DNA from: Hydrogenoanaerobacterium saccharovorans | Lineage (GTDB): Bacteria; Bacillota; Clostridia; Oscillospirales; Ruminococcaceae | Length of the DNA stretch: 64,000 nucleotides | Direction: 5' to 3' | Assembly: GCF_016901815.1 (NCBI RefSeq) | Contig: NZ_JACSNR010000001.1 | Coordinates: 124,001-188,000, forward strand | Shown: positions 53,215 through 62,568 of the stretch, in pieces | Position numbering within the stretch: the first letter of the stretch is position 1 | Layout: each line of letters opens with the position of its first letter | Notes under the pieces: generated by a model | What the model saw: the letters and a program-made list of their open reading frames with translations, nothing else | Told to the model about the DNA's origin: nothing | Databases searched by the model: none | Translations under genes and position numbers: made by a program

Positions 53215-53781
53215 ATGAAAAAGCTGACAAATCTTATGATCCGTGACTGTACTTCCCAGGGCAGTGAAATCTGTCATGAGCTGGCTGACGCCCTGTACCA
53301 ACACCAGGCTGCCATGGCAAAAGACCCGCTGCACAAGGAGACCCTGGGCAATATGCGCTATGAAAACCGCCTCAAGCCCAGCTTTGATAGCGCAGATGAA
53401 AAGCAGCTGCTGGTGGCTTTTGATGGAGAAAAACCGGTAGGGTATATCTTCACTGCCGCTGAGGAAGTAACTGAAGAAAGCCGGCGTCAGCTCCCGCCAT
53501 GGGGCGAGGGGGCTGGTTTTTATCCAGACTGGCTGAAGAGCCCAGTACGGGTCGGCGATCTTGGAAATCTTTATATCCTGCCCGAATACCGGGGAATTGG
53601 CCTGGGGGAGGCCCTGACCGCCAAAGGTATGGAGTGGCTGCGCGCTCTCCCCGGCGCCCGCTACCTGTTTGTCTATGTATCAGAGGGCAACAATGCCGCC
53701 ACCTTTTACGCTCGCTATGGCTTCAAGTTCAGCCATGATGTACTGGGCGGCATCATCAAGGCCTACTATCAGGAAATCTGA
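53215..53781 (+). CDS. GNAT-family N-acetyltransferase
   Basis: Acetyl-CoA-dependent acetyltransferase of 188 residues. The acetyl-CoA motif is NLYILPEYRGIGLGEALTAK near residue 120, and the end of the fold is EGNNAATFYARYGFKFSHDV. The N-terminal half carries a helical substrate-binding insertion with an acidic/aromatic segment (LPPWGEGAGFYPDWL). GGAAAGGAG precedes the ATG. It follows the HxlR remnant by about 100 bases and may once have been its target. Confidence 0.88.
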   Translation: MKKLTNLMIRDCTSQGSEICHELADALYQHQAAMAKDPLHKETLGNMRYENRLKPSFDSADEKQLLVAFDGEKPVGYIFTAAEEVTEESRRQLPPWGEGAGFYPDWLKSPVRVGDLGNLYILPEYRGIGLGEALTAKGMEWLRALPGARYLFVYVSEGNNAATFYARYGFKFSHDVLGGIIKAYYQEI

Positions 53782-53796
53782 CCTTTCCCATACAGC

Positions 53797-53830
53797 AAAA
53801 AAGAGGACACAGGCTTGTGTCCTCTTTTTT
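53797..53830. terminator. Bidirectional terminator
   Basis: A perfect 15-bp stem AAAAAAGAGGACACA with its complement and a four-base loop. Confidence 0.92.
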
Positions 53831-53832
53831 AT

Positions 53833-55758
53833 TTAATCAAACAGTCCGGTGATGGAATCCCAGATGGTCTGGAACACATCTCCCAGGCGCTGGAGGAAGG
53901 TGCGGTTATCGCCGCTCTCATCTACCTCCTCTGCCAGCGTGTCCGGCTTGGTGATGGCTTCGGTGCGCAGGATCACCTGTACACTCTCCGGCTCCGGGTT
54001 GCGGGTGGAGGTGAAGGAAGGCTTCCGGGCTGAGGGGTCCATATCCAGGATTCCCAGCTCGTCGTCCAGCTTCTGCCAGTTCTTGTCCAGAAGATCCGAG
54101 ATCACCTGCTCATTGGCCTTGATGTTCTGGGTCTTCTGCAGTGCCGCTGTGAGATTTTCCAGCAGGTGGGCTGTCCCCGACAGTGTGGAACGCATACCGC
54201 TGTTAAGATTCTCGTAGCTGTCCGAAAGCACATTGTCGATCTTGCCCATGGTCACTTCCAGCTTGCTTACAGTCCGGGCGGTGTTGTCCAGCACCATCAC
54301 CAGCTCATTTTCGATGAGGCTGGCATCTCCCGAGAGATCCAGATCTCCCAGGTCAGCGGGAGAGGCATAGGCTGCAATGGAGTCCAGGTTGTCCTGGCTG
54401 GCAGCCAGCTCCTCGTTGATCTGATCCTCCAGGTCGGACAGCGCCCCCATCAGGGCATTGATGCTCTCGGTTTCGATGCTGCCGGCTTCCGCACCCTGAT
54501 CCAGCTCCTGAAGCAGGGCATGCAGGTCGTCAGTCTGGACCGAAAGGCCGTCCAGATCCAGTCCCTGAAGCTGGCTCAGCAGTTCACTGAGCTTTACCAG
54601 CAGTTCCCCCAGCTTCTGCTGGGCTGCTGCCTTTTCCTCCGGAGAGGCATTAGGGTTATTGAGGATTGCCAGGCACTCCTTGATTCCGGCACTGAGCTGA
54701 TGGAACTGTTCCAGCAGCTGTCCGATCTGCTCCAGCGACCCCAGCATGCCGTCTATGGCATCTTCCAGCTGACCGACCCCGTCCAGAATGGAGCTGTCGT
54801 CCATGGCCTCTGCCAGGTCGTAGAGATGGTTCTTGAGGTTCTTCATGGCATAGCGGGTGCTGTCCACACTGTCCTCAATGCTGGTGTGCTGCTGGTCCAC
54901 TTCGTCCCAGGCCTTTTCCAGATCCCGCAGACCCTCGGCTGCCTGGGCGGTTCCCGCTGTCATGGAGGTCATGATGTCCAGTGTATCCTGGAGCATACTG
55001 TCGATGGCGTCACCGGCGGCCTTGATGTCGTCCTTGTCCTTGCCGATCTCCGCCAGATCATCGGCCTGGCTGAGGGTCACCGGCATGCCGGCAAAAATCA
55101 GTCCCGGGAAGGTGAAATCATCACTGCCGATCTCAAAATGGAAGTGCTCCTCCTGTCCCGGGAAGGCCATGAACACCGCCATCTGATAACTGCCCAGCGT
55201 CTGGAGCTGCGCCCCCTCGGCCCGGAAGCTCTTGACATCGCCCAGATCCACGCCGGTGCCGCAGAACAGCACAAAGTTGTTCTTATAGTACTCATCTGCC
55301 AGCGGGTCGGGGGTCACAGTGACATCGATCTCCACCAGTCCCGACTTCCCCGCCAGATCCTCTGCCTTGCAGGGGACACCGTCCAGCATGTAGCTCACAT
55401 CAATGTCCCATGGCAGGCCCAGAAAGTCGTCCTTGGGCTGTACCTCAAAATAGAACCGCCCGCTGTCCGGGTCGGACAGGGTCCAGGTTACGCCCTCATC
55501 GGTCAGCTGCGGCTGATCGGTGGTGGAGAGGTTGGACACCGTTTCGTACCGCCCATAGTCGGTGAACTCAGTGCTGCCATTGAGGCGCACACTCTTTACA
55601 ATGCTCAGGTCGCTCCGGCTCCCGTAGTAGTCCAGGGTGATATAGGCGGTTTCGTCCACTGTTACTTCCGGTTCCCCAGCCAGTGCCGGAGTCACCGAGG
55701 AAGTCAGGATCGTTCCAGCCAGCAGAATTGCCAGCCCTTTTTTCAGTTTGTTCTTCAT
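53833..55758 (-). CDS. Secreted helical (YhgE/Pip-like) partner of an MMPL exporter
   Basis: Protein of 641 residues with a Sec signal peptide (KKGLAILLAGTILTSSVTPA, cleavage after ALA near residue 27). A beta-rich N-terminal domain (about 30-215) is followed by a long helical region (about 225-570) with repeated coiled-coil-like heptads, and an amphipathic C-terminal helix (FLQRLGDVFQTIWDSITGLF). It resembles the extracellular parts of YhgE/Pip proteins that accompany MMPL transporters. It follows the MMPL gene by six bases, so it is very likely its extracytoplasmic partner. Function unknown. Confidence 0.75.
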   Translation of the reverse strand: MKNKLKKGLAILLAGTILTSSVTPALAGEPEVTVDETAYITLDYYGSRSDLSIVKSVRLNGSTEFTDYGRYETVSNLSTTDQPQLTDEGVTWTLSDPDSGRFYFEVQPKDDFLGLPWDIDVSYMLDGVPCKAEDLAGKSGLVEIDVTVTPDPLADEYYKNNFVLFCGTGVDLGDVKSFRAEGAQLQTLGSYQMAVFMAFPGQEEHFHFEIGSDDFTFPGLIFAGMPVTLSQADDLAEIGKDKDDIKAAGDAIDSMLQDTLDIMTSMTAGTAQAAEGLRDLEKAWDEVDQQHTSIEDSVDSTRYAMKNLKNHLYDLAEAMDDSSILDGVGQLEDAIDGMLGSLEQIGQLLEQFHQLSAGIKECLAILNNPNASPEEKAAAQQKLGELLVKLSELLSQLQGLDLDGLSVQTDDLHALLQELDQGAEAGSIETESINALMGALSDLEDQINEELAASQDNLDSIAAYASPADLGDLDLSGDASLIENELVMVLDNTARTVSKLEVTMGKIDNVLSDSYENLNSGMRSTLSGTAHLLENLTAALQKTQNIKANEQVISDLLDKNWQKLDDELGILDMDPSARKPSFTSTRNPEPESVQVILRTEAITKPDTLAEEVDESGDNRTFLQRLGDVFQTIWDSITGLFD

Positions 55759-55764
55759 ATCCGT

Positions 55765-57927
55765 TCACTCCTCGCTTCCGGCAGGCAGCCGGCTGCTTCG
55801 TTTGATGCGTTCTTCTTCAATGCGTTTCTGCAGGCGTTCGCTCCGTGCCTCAAACCGCTGCTGATCCTTGAAGATCTGCTTATCCACCAGTGTCAGCAGA
55901 AGCGGCAGGAAGCCCAGCACCAGAATCATGCTGAAAATCGCGCCCCGTCCGATGAGGTGGCCCATATCGCCGATGGCGGAAATACTCGATACAAAGTAGA
56001 GGGCATAGCCCACCAGAGTCAGCACGCCGCCCGAGGTGAGAATCGAAACACAGCTTCGGGAAATGGCGGCAATGGCAGCCTCCTTTTTATCCTCGATCCG
56101 GCGGCGCAGCTCCAGATAGTTGTTGGTCAGCAGGATGGAGTAGTCCACTGTGGCGCCCAGCTGCATACTGCTCACCATCAGGTAGCCCATGAAGGTGAGT
56201 TCCTCGCCCCGGAGATAGGGCACCGCCATATTGAGGAAGATGGCAATCTCGATGGGGACAATAACCGTCAGCGCCATGGCGCCCGACCGGAAGGTGACAT
56301 AGACCACCAGTACCACGCCCAGAATGGAGATGCCGTTGACAATGCCGTAGTCGCTGGAGATGATCTCCTTCATATCCTGGGTGGCAGGTGTGGTGCCCAC
56401 AAAGTAGCTCTCGTCATAGTATTTGTCGGCGATTTCCCGGACCGCATCGGTGCACTGGAAGGCATAGTCGCTTTCACTCTCGGTGCGCAGGGTGGTGATG
56501 ATCCGGCTGTATCCGTCGTTGTGGAGCTGGCTGGTGAGATCCTCCGGCAGGAAGCTCTCCGGCACTCCCTCGGGCAGCATGCCGTCCAGGGAGGTCACCG
56601 AGCGGACAAAGGGCTGCTGTTCCAGCTCCTCGGTAAAGGCCCGTTCCACTGCCGGGTCGGACTGGGGCACCAGCACCAGCAGCATATTGCTCTTGCCGAA
56701 CCGCTCCTCCATGAGCTGGAGGTCCTCATAGCTCTGGGTGCCTTCGCTGCACCCCACAGCCGAGGTGCCGTATTTGAAGTCAATCATATTCTGTGCCACA
56801 TAGGCCGGGACGATCACCAGCAGCACTGCCACTGCCAGCACCTTGCGCCCCCGGAACAGCTTCCGGGCGAATCCATCCATGGACGGCACAAAGGAGCGGT
56901 GCTGGGTCTTGCGGATGCGGTCCTGGAAGCGCAGGATCAGGGCAGGCATGAGGATCAGCACCGTTGCCAGGCTGCACACAATGCCCTTGGCGAGCACAAA
57001 GCCCAGGTCCCGGCCGATGGTAAAGCGCATCAGAGCCAGCGCCACAAAGCCCACGATGGTGGTGACGCCGCTGGACACGATGGAATCCACCGCCTGATGA
57101 AGCGCTGCCGCCATGGCCTCCTCATCGGAGAGCCCCTTCTGTTTCTGGGCAGTGAAGCTGTGCAGCAGGAAGATGGAGTAATCCATCGCCACTGCCAGCT
57201 GAATGACCGCCGCGATACCATGGGAAAGGAAGGAGATCTTTCCGAAGATGATATTGGTGCCCATGTTGAGGATAATGGCGAGGCCCATGGTGAGCAGGAA
57301 CAGCACCGGCTCAAACCAGGAGGTGGTTGTGATCGCCAGCACCGCAAAGATCACCACAACACCGGCTGCCATGATCATCGGCATCTCCCGGGAGATACTC
57401 TCCTCCAGGGTTTTGTTTTCGATGGCGGGGCCGCTGTAATGGCCCTTCTCCTCCAGCAGTTCCTTCATGGAATCGATGGCTTCATAGGTGCGGGGGTCCG
57501 AATCCCCATAGGTGAAGATCACATCCATAATGGCGCTGTTGTCCTTGTAGTAGTCGGAGATGTCCCCCACAGTGAGGAAGGATTCCGGCAGATAGGCATT
57601 GCCGCCCGGCAGCCAGCTCACGCTGTCCACCCCTTCGATCTCCGAAAGCTGGCGCTGATAGGCACCGGCCTGTGCCATGGTGACATCATCGATCATCACC
57701 CGGGCAGTACCCGGATAACCGAAGCTCTCCTCCATGCGGTTGATGCCCTGCATGGTGGGCGCCCAGTCGGGCAGATATTCGGTGAGGTCATAGTTGATGG
57801 GGATAAAGAAATTCGCTACAATAGAGAGGAGCACCAGCACCGCAAAGACTTTTTCCACCATACGGCGCCGGTGAATGACCACATCAATAATGCGGTCTAC
57901 AAAGGTATTTTCTGTCTTTTGGGACAT
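55765..57927 (-). CDS. MMPL/RND-superfamily membrane exporter
   Basis: Transporter of 720 residues with two repeats, each a membrane helix, a large extracellular domain and five further helices, the MMPL topology. The proton-relay Asp region AMDYSIFLLHSF in repeat 1 and the matching TVDYSILLTNNY in repeat 2 are both present. MMPL proteins export lipids, siderophores or peptides; the substrate is not inferable. The start at 57927 (SQKTENTFVDRI) is chosen by AAGGGG 11 bases upstream, and longer frames overlap the divergent TetR gene. Confidence 0.9.
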   Translation of the reverse strand: MSQKTENTFVDRIIDVVIHRRRMVEKVFAVLVLLSIVANFFIPINYDLTEYLPDWAPTMQGINRMEESFGYPGTARVMIDDVTMAQAGAYQRQLSEIEGVDSVSWLPGGNAYLPESFLTVGDISDYYKDNSAIMDVIFTYGDSDPRTYEAIDSMKELLEEKGHYSGPAIENKTLEESISREMPMIMAAGVVVIFAVLAITTTSWFEPVLFLLTMGLAIILNMGTNIIFGKISFLSHGIAAVIQLAVAMDYSIFLLHSFTAQKQKGLSDEEAMAAALHQAVDSIVSSGVTTIVGFVALALMRFTIGRDLGFVLAKGIVCSLATVLILMPALILRFQDRIRKTQHRSFVPSMDGFARKLFRGRKVLAVAVLLVIVPAYVAQNMIDFKYGTSAVGCSEGTQSYEDLQLMEERFGKSNMLLVLVPQSDPAVERAFTEELEQQPFVRSVTSLDGMLPEGVPESFLPEDLTSQLHNDGYSRIITTLRTESESDYAFQCTDAVREIADKYYDESYFVGTTPATQDMKEIISSDYGIVNGISILGVVLVVYVTFRSGAMALTVIVPIEIAIFLNMAVPYLRGEELTFMGYLMVSSMQLGATVDYSILLTNNYLELRRRIEDKKEAAIAAISRSCVSILTSGGVLTLVGYALYFVSSISAIGDMGHLIGRGAIFSMILVLGFLPLLLTLVDKQIFKDQQRFEARSERLQKRIEEERIKRSSRLPAGSEE

Positions 57928-57981
57928 AACAGAACAGTCCCCTTTCCGATCATTGAGACTCATACAGAGGGAGGCAACAGC

Positions 57982-58596
57982 ATGCAGACCAGTCTGACGG
58001 TCCACAGCCGGCAGCAGCGCCGGGAACGGACCCATGCCCGGATCAAAAGTTCCCTGCTTCAGCTGATGAGTGAAAAGTCCTTTGAGGATATCACTGTCAC
58101 TGAACTGGCACAGGAAACCGGCATCAACCGCAAGACCTTTTACAGCCATTTTGAAGGGATGGATGCCGTCCTCGCAGAAGTGGAGGACGATTTTGTCGGG
58201 CAGATCTTCGGCCTGTGGCTCACCGGACAGCCTGCCCGGAATCCACAGATCCTGAAGGATTTTTTCCGGATGCTGGGCAATGAGCTGATTCTCAACCAAC
58301 AGAATATGCGGCTTTTGATCCTGTCAGGAGAACATAACCGTCTCCTCATCAAAATCAAAGACCGCATCATTCAGCTGCTGATTCAGAGCCTGGACCAGGC
58401 CGAGCCGGTGTTTGACCGGGAACAGTTCCTCTATGCCGCGGAATTCATCAGCGGCGGCATGATGGCTGTGCTGGAGCAATGGGCTGCCAATCCCCGGGAG
58501 GATTCCCTGGTTGTGATCACAGAACTGATCCAGCGCAACGCGGAACACATCGGGGAGCTTTTGTACCTGTCATCTCCTCTGTACTTGGAATCATAA
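57982..58596 (+). CDS. TetR-family regulator
   Basis: Repressor of 204 residues. The helix-turn-helix is FEDITVTELAQETGINRKTF then YSHFEGMDAVL, and the C-terminal ligand-binding half is helical. GGGAGG lies before the ATG at 57982. It is divergent from the MMPL operon with only 54 bases between the start codons, so it almost certainly controls both. Only the last 204 codons of the open frame that runs from 54166 are this gene; the rest is antisense to the export cassette. Confidence 0.9.
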   Translation: MQTSLTVHSRQQRRERTHARIKSSLLQLMSEKSFEDITVTELAQETGINRKTFYSHFEGMDAVLAEVEDDFVGQIFGLWLTGQPARNPQILKDFFRMLGNELILNQQNMRLLILSGEHNRLLIKIKDRIIQLLIQSLDQAEPVFDREQFLYAAEFISGGMMAVLEQWAANPREDSLVVITELIQRNAEHIGELLYLSSPLYLES

Positions 58597-58673
58597 TCGT
58601 CCGGCAGCAAAAATACAAGGGTCAGCTTTTTCGAAAAGTGTTGCTTTAGGTTACAAGTTGTTCACAAATATAG

Positions 58674-58712
58674 AAATCCCCGGTTTTCCGCTTGGAAGAA
58701 CCGGGGATTTTG
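58674..58712 (+). terminator. Terminator of the TetR gene
   Basis: AAATCCCCGGTTTTCC pairs with GGAAGAACCGGGGATTT (one mismatch) over GCTT and is followed by T. Confidence 0.75.
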
Positions 58713-58836
58713 GCTTGATGATGCGGTTTTGCAGAGAAAGCCCATCCACATTCATTCAATAAAAGTTTACAATTTTATCAATAGGATTTTGGGCATGATC
58801 CTGATAATTGACTCAGAAATACACAGAATCCGCCCG

Positions 58837-59478
58837 TTATGTTGCCTGACCTGCCAGCCGGATCAGCCCCATGAGCACCAGAAGTGCCGCCCCGAGGGAA
58901 TCGGGTGTTACGGAGGCCTTCCGCCGCAGCAGATGCCCGGAGCACTGTCCGGCTACCACCGCCAGCAGACTGCACAGCACTGCCACCGGCACAGCGGCCC
59001 AGGCCGTTTCCAGACCCGGACCCGCCCCCAGACCGGTGGCAATGCCGTCCACCGACAGCACCGCTGCCAGCAAAGCTGCCTCCCGGACGGTGAGATCGCC
59101 GGAGCGGTCCGCGTCGGCCCGGGTGGGATCGGCATAGACCGACAGCATAAACCGCAGGTCCCATGCCGAGAATGTATAGGGGCCCTGTTCTGCCAGCCGG
59201 GCAGCCAGGCTCCGCAGCCAGCTCCCCGCCAGCTTGCCGGCGCCCAGCAGGATCAGCAGCACAGCACCGGCGATCTGCGCCGCAGCGCCCAGGGCTCCCA
59301 GCCGGCTCCCCGCCAGCACCGACAGGCCCAGCAGGCCGCCGCTGACCAGTCCCAGGGTCCAGACCGACCGGGGCGGTATATGGATGCCGGCGGCACTGTA
59401 TGCCAGCACAGCCGAAAAGCTGTCCATGGAGGCCGCCGCGGAAATCCCAAACAGGATCAGAAGTGATTGAAGTTCCAA
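58837..59478 (-). CDS. YtaF/MntP-like membrane protein
   Basis: Integral membrane protein of 213 residues with about six helices and a charged cytoplasmic loop (DPTRADADRSGDLTVRE). The repeated motif SMDSFSAVLAY and SVDGIATGLGAG with paired Asp in helices 1 and 4 is the MntP/YtaF signature. YtaF members are linked to sporulation in Bacillus, MntP to manganese export; the sequence is closer to YtaF by length and loop. The start is taken as TTG at 59478, 11 bases after GGAGGG; no ATG fits. Confidence 0.72.
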   Translation of the reverse strand: MELQSLLILFGISAAASMDSFSAVLAYSAAGIHIPPRSVWTLGLVSGGLLGLSVLAGSRLGALGAAAQIAGAVLLILLGAGKLAGSWLRSLAARLAEQGPYTFSAWDLRFMLSVYADPTRADADRSGDLTVREAALLAAVLSVDGIATGLGAGPGLETAWAAVPVAVLCSLLAVVAGQCSGHLLRRKASVTPDSLGAALLVLMGLIRLAGQAT

Positions 59479-59565
59479 AGGATCGTTGTCCCTCCTTTCC
59501 GGATGCGGGATATTCCATACTATTGTCAAACGGTCGGTTTGGTGCGCAAAGACCGGGCTTTCGGC

Positions 59566-59594
59566 TTGCAATCCGCTCTGGTTGGGGATATAAT
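59566..59594 (+). promoter_or_regulatory. Promoter of murT-gatD
   Basis: TTGCAA (59566-59571) and TATAAT (59589-59594) are 17 bases apart, 63 bases before murT. Confidence 0.75.
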
Positions 59595-59657
59595 AAAAAA
59601 GTTGTCTGACCCTGGAAACTGCAACTGAAAACTGTTTTGAAAAGGAAGTGAAACAGC

Positions 59658-60968
59658 GTGAGATTTGCTCTTGCCGTAATTTTGGGACGGCTGGTGCGGT
59701 TTGCCGGTAAATTCATCGGACGCTCCACCACCCTGCCCGGGCGTATTGCCCTCCGACTGGACCACGCGTTCCTGAAGAAGATGAAGTTTGATGGAAAGGT
59801 CATCGCTGTGACCGGTTCCAACGGAAAAACCACCACCCAGAACCTGGTAGCCCATATCCTCCGGGAGAATGGCTATACCGTCATCAACAACACCGAGGGC
59901 TCCAATCTGGCTGCCGGTGTTGCCACCACCCTGCTGGAACACTGTACCCTGGGCGGTCGGGTCCGCAGCGACTTCGTGGTGCTGGAAGTGGACGAACGCT
60001 TTACCCCCATTGTCTTTTCCCAGATCCCGCTGGATGTGTTCCTGGTGAACAATCTGCTCCGGGATCAGGTGGTGCGCAACGGCAACCCGGATATTATCCT
60101 GGCTAAGATCTCTGAAGCCGTGCCCCATGCCCGCCGTCTGGTGCTCAATGCCGATGACCCCATCTCCCAGCAGCTGGGCGACGGACGCAGCGACAATGTC
60201 ACCTTCGGCATGGCACGCACTTCCCGTTCCACCGATACCTGCCTGCACCTCACCCATGACGCCAAGGTCTGCCCCCGGTGCTTCGGCAAGATGGAATATG
60301 ATTTCTTTCACTACAACCACATCGGCAGCTTCCACTGCCCCACCTGCGGCTATCATACCCCCACTCCGGACTATCTGTCCGATCAGGTGGACTTTGAAAC
60401 CGGGGACTTCACCATCAACGGCCTGCCTGCCCATGTGAACTACCCCACTCCCTTCCACTTTATGAACACCACCGCCGCCGTGGCAGTCTGCTGTACAGCC
60501 GGCCTGCCGCTGGAAAAGGCCATTGCCGCTGCCGGTACCTTTGAGGTCAGCCGGGAACGGTATGATGAGTTCAATGTGGACGGACGCAAGGCCATTCTGA
60601 TGCTCACCAAGCAGAACCCTGTTTCGCTGGATCAGAACATCGCCTATGTGCTCACCAAGGAGAACCCCAAGACTGTGGCACTCTATGTCAACAATGTCAT
60701 CTACACCGATGACAAGGATATTTCCTGGCTCTATGATGTGGCCTTCGAACGGCTGGTGGGTCAGGTGGACTGGGTGGTCTGCTCGGGCAGCCGGGCCTAT
60801 GATCTGGCAGTCCGGCTGGAACTGGCTGGCTTTGACCGGGACCACATGATCATTGAGGACGACAACTCCAAGCTCCGGGAGGCCATGAAGCGCAGTGAGG
60901 GCACCATCTGGGTGCTGGCTGCTTCGGCCTTCGGCGATGAGGACGGTATTCTGGAGGTGCTGCGGTAA
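59658..60968 (+). CDS. murT: MurT, lipid II isoglutaminyl synthase ligase subunit
   Basis: Mur-ligase-like subunit of 436 residues that activates the D-Glu alpha-carboxyl of lipid II for amidation. The ATP loop is VTGSNGKTTT (residues 51-60). The MurT-specific zinc ribbon has Cys205, Cys208, Cys227 and Cys230, and the C-terminal DUF1727 domain carries DKDISWLYD (352-360), the region of the Asp that completes the GatD triad in Staphylococcus. The start is GTG at 59658 with GGAAG upstream. The stop shares a base with the gatD start (TAATG). All MurT motifs look intact. Confidence 0.93.
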   Translation: MRFALAVILGRLVRFAGKFIGRSTTLPGRIALRLDHAFLKKMKFDGKVIAVTGSNGKTTTQNLVAHILRENGYTVINNTEGSNLAAGVATTLLEHCTLGGRVRSDFVVLEVDERFTPIVFSQIPLDVFLVNNLLRDQVVRNGNPDIILAKISEAVPHARRLVLNADDPISQQLGDGRSDNVTFGMARTSRSTDTCLHLTHDAKVCPRCFGKMEYDFFHYNHIGSFHCPTCGYHTPTPDYLSDQVDFETGDFTINGLPAHVNYPTPFHFMNTTAAVAVCCTAGLPLEKAIAAAGTFEVSRERYDEFNVDGRKAILMLTKQNPVSLDQNIAYVLTKENPKTVALYVNNVIYTDDKDISWLYDVAFERLVGQVDWVVCSGSRAYDLAVRLELAGFDRDHMIIEDDNSKLREAMKRSEGTIWVLAASAFGDEDGILEVLR

Positions 60969-61684
60969 TGAAGGAACTGAAAATCCTGCATCTGTACAGC
61001 GATCTGCTGGATCTGTACGGCGACTATACCAATGTGACAGCGGTGCGCCGGGCTGCGGCACAGCTGGGCTATGAGTCGGCTGTCACCGAGGTGCAGCTGG
61101 GCGAACCCATCGACCCGGCGGGCTATGATTTCATCTACATCGGGCACGGCAAGGCCAGGAATCTGGCGGCGGCAGCTCCCCACTTCCGGCAGTACGCGGA
61201 TGCCATCACTGCGGCGGTGGAAAACGGCACCGTGTTCCTGGTCACCGGCAATGCCCGGTTCCTGTTCGGCGGCAGCTTCCAGACCCCGGACGGTGAGGAA
61301 ACCGGCATCGGGCTTTTCCCCTACCACGGCACTGAAACCGGCAAGGTGTTTACCGGCGATGTGGTATCCCGTCCGGTATTTGATGAGTCGGTGCGCTGCT
61401 ATGGCTTTGTCAACCGCACTTCCCACCTCACCGGGGAAAATCCGTATCCGCTCTTCAAGGTGCTGCGCGGCCCCGGCGACGGCGAAACCCCGAACGGCAC
61501 CGAAGGCACCCTCTACCGGAACTTCTTCGGCACCTGGCAGATGGGCCCGGTACTGGTGCGCAATCCCGCCCTGCTGCGGGAGGTACTCCATCGCATCACC
61601 GGGGAGGACTGCTCCGGGCTGGATCTCAGCCTGCAGGAGCGTGCGCTGGAGATCACCCTGGCAGAATTCGGCGACCTGCAGTAA
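60968..61684 (+). CDS. gatD: GatD-like class I glutamine amidotransferase subunit lacking catalytic Cys and His
   Basis: Partner of MurT, 238 residues, with the GatD fold and start (ELKILHLYSDLLDLYGD). In active GatD the nucleophile lies in ICGGYQFLG and the catalytic His in TYLHGP. Here the aligned segments read VTGNARFLFG (Thr93 for Cys) and TWQMGP (Met192 for His), and the Arg of the glutamine pocket in NHGGR is replaced (NRTSH). The rest, including TPDG and GDVV, aligns well, so this is not gene decay. Glutaminase activity is therefore doubtful; a structural partner or ammonia-dependent role is inferred. Confidence 0.88.
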   Translation: MKELKILHLYSDLLDLYGDYTNVTAVRRAAAQLGYESAVTEVQLGEPIDPAGYDFIYIGHGKARNLAAAAPHFRQYADAITAAVENGTVFLVTGNARFLFGGSFQTPDGEETGIGLFPYHGTETGKVFTGDVVSRPVFDESVRCYGFVNRTSHLTGENPYPLFKVLRGPGDGETPNGTEGTLYRNFFGTWQMGPVLVRNPALLREVLHRITGEDCSGLDLSLQERALEITLAEFGDLQ

Positions 61685-61699
61685 CCCGTACAATACAGC

Positions 61700-61737
61700 A
61701 AAGGACAGATGCCCAGCACCGGCGTCTGTCCTTTTTA
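61700..61737 (+). terminator. Terminator of murT-gatD
   Basis: AAAGGACAGAtGCC pairs with GGCgTCTGTCCTTT and is followed by TTT. Confidence 0.85.
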
Positions 61738-61857
61738 TTTTAGGCCGTGCCGGGAAAAACCAAAATTTCTCCCCGGATTTTTTGTTAAAACCTGAGGACA
61801 AAGGGCAGACTTTCTGGTATACTGAAATGGTATATCATCAGCGGAAGGAGCGGGAGC

Positions 61858-62568
61858 ATGAAGCGCTGTGCCGGCGGAATTGAATATGAGCTGACCCGCA
61901 AGGCTGTGAAAAAACTCAACCTGCGGCTGCGTCCCGACGGCAGCGTGACGGTGTCCATTCCCAAGCGGGTCACGCTGGCGGAGGCCGACCGCTTTGTGGA
62001 GCAGAATGCCGACCGCATCCGTCAGGCCCGGCAGCGGCTGGACTGCCGTCCGGAATACCTGCAGATCCCCGCGGAGTACCAGGACGGCGACCGGTTCTGG
62101 CTGTTCGGCGTTCCGTACCGGCTGCGGCTGGGAGCGACCGGGGAGATCACACTCCGGGACGGGGAACTCTCTCTGCCCTTTCCGGCACCCCTCTCCTCCC
62201 GGGACCCCCGGCTCACCCGATGGCTGAACCGTCAGCTGGAACCGGTGCTCCGGGAGATGATCGCCGGTCTTGTGCCCCGGCTGACGGAATTCTGTCCCCA
62301 CCGTCCGGGTGAGCTCCGGCTGCGGCTGATGACCTCCCGCTGGGGAAGCTGCAATCCCCGCACCGGGGAACTGCATTTCAGCACCCGGCTGGCGCATCTG
62401 CCGCCCGAAGCCATCGAGGGTGTGGCAGCCCATGAACTGGCCCATCTGGCAGTGCCCAACCACTCCGCCGCCTTCTATGCGGCGACAGAACGCCTTCTCC
62501 CCGACTATCCCCGCCGGCAGGCGATGCTCCGTCCGCCGGTTCACCCCACACCAAAGGAGCCCGCATGA
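61858..62568 (+). CDS. YgjP-like M48-type metallopeptidase
   Basis: Zinc-metalloprotease-like protein of 236 residues, DUF45/YgjP family. The metal motif is AAHELAHLAVPNHS (HELAH, third ligand His in NHS), preceded by LMTSRWGSC, the family signature. Residues 1-70 form a beta-rich N-terminal domain. Its substrate is unknown; members are cytosolic. GGAAGGAG precedes the ATG. Its stop overlaps the start of the next gene by four bases (ATGA), so they are one operon. Confidence 0.85.
   Translation: MKRCAGGIEYELTRKAVKKLNLRLRPDGSVTVSIPKRVTLAEADRFVEQNADRIRQARQRLDCRPEYLQIPAEYQDGDRFWLFGVPYRLRLGATGEITLRDGELSLPFPAPLSSRDPRLTRWLNRQLEPVLREMIAGLVPRLTEFCPHRPGELRLRLMTSRWGSCNPRTGELHFSTRLAHLPPEAIEGVAAHELAHLAVPNHSAAFYAATERLLPDYPRRQAMLRPPVHPTPKEPA

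Noticed and set aside
54166-57981. Open plus-strand frame continuous with the TetR gene
   Set aside because: It is antisense to the MMPL and secreted-protein genes; only the part from 57982 has a ribosome-binding site and TetR homology.
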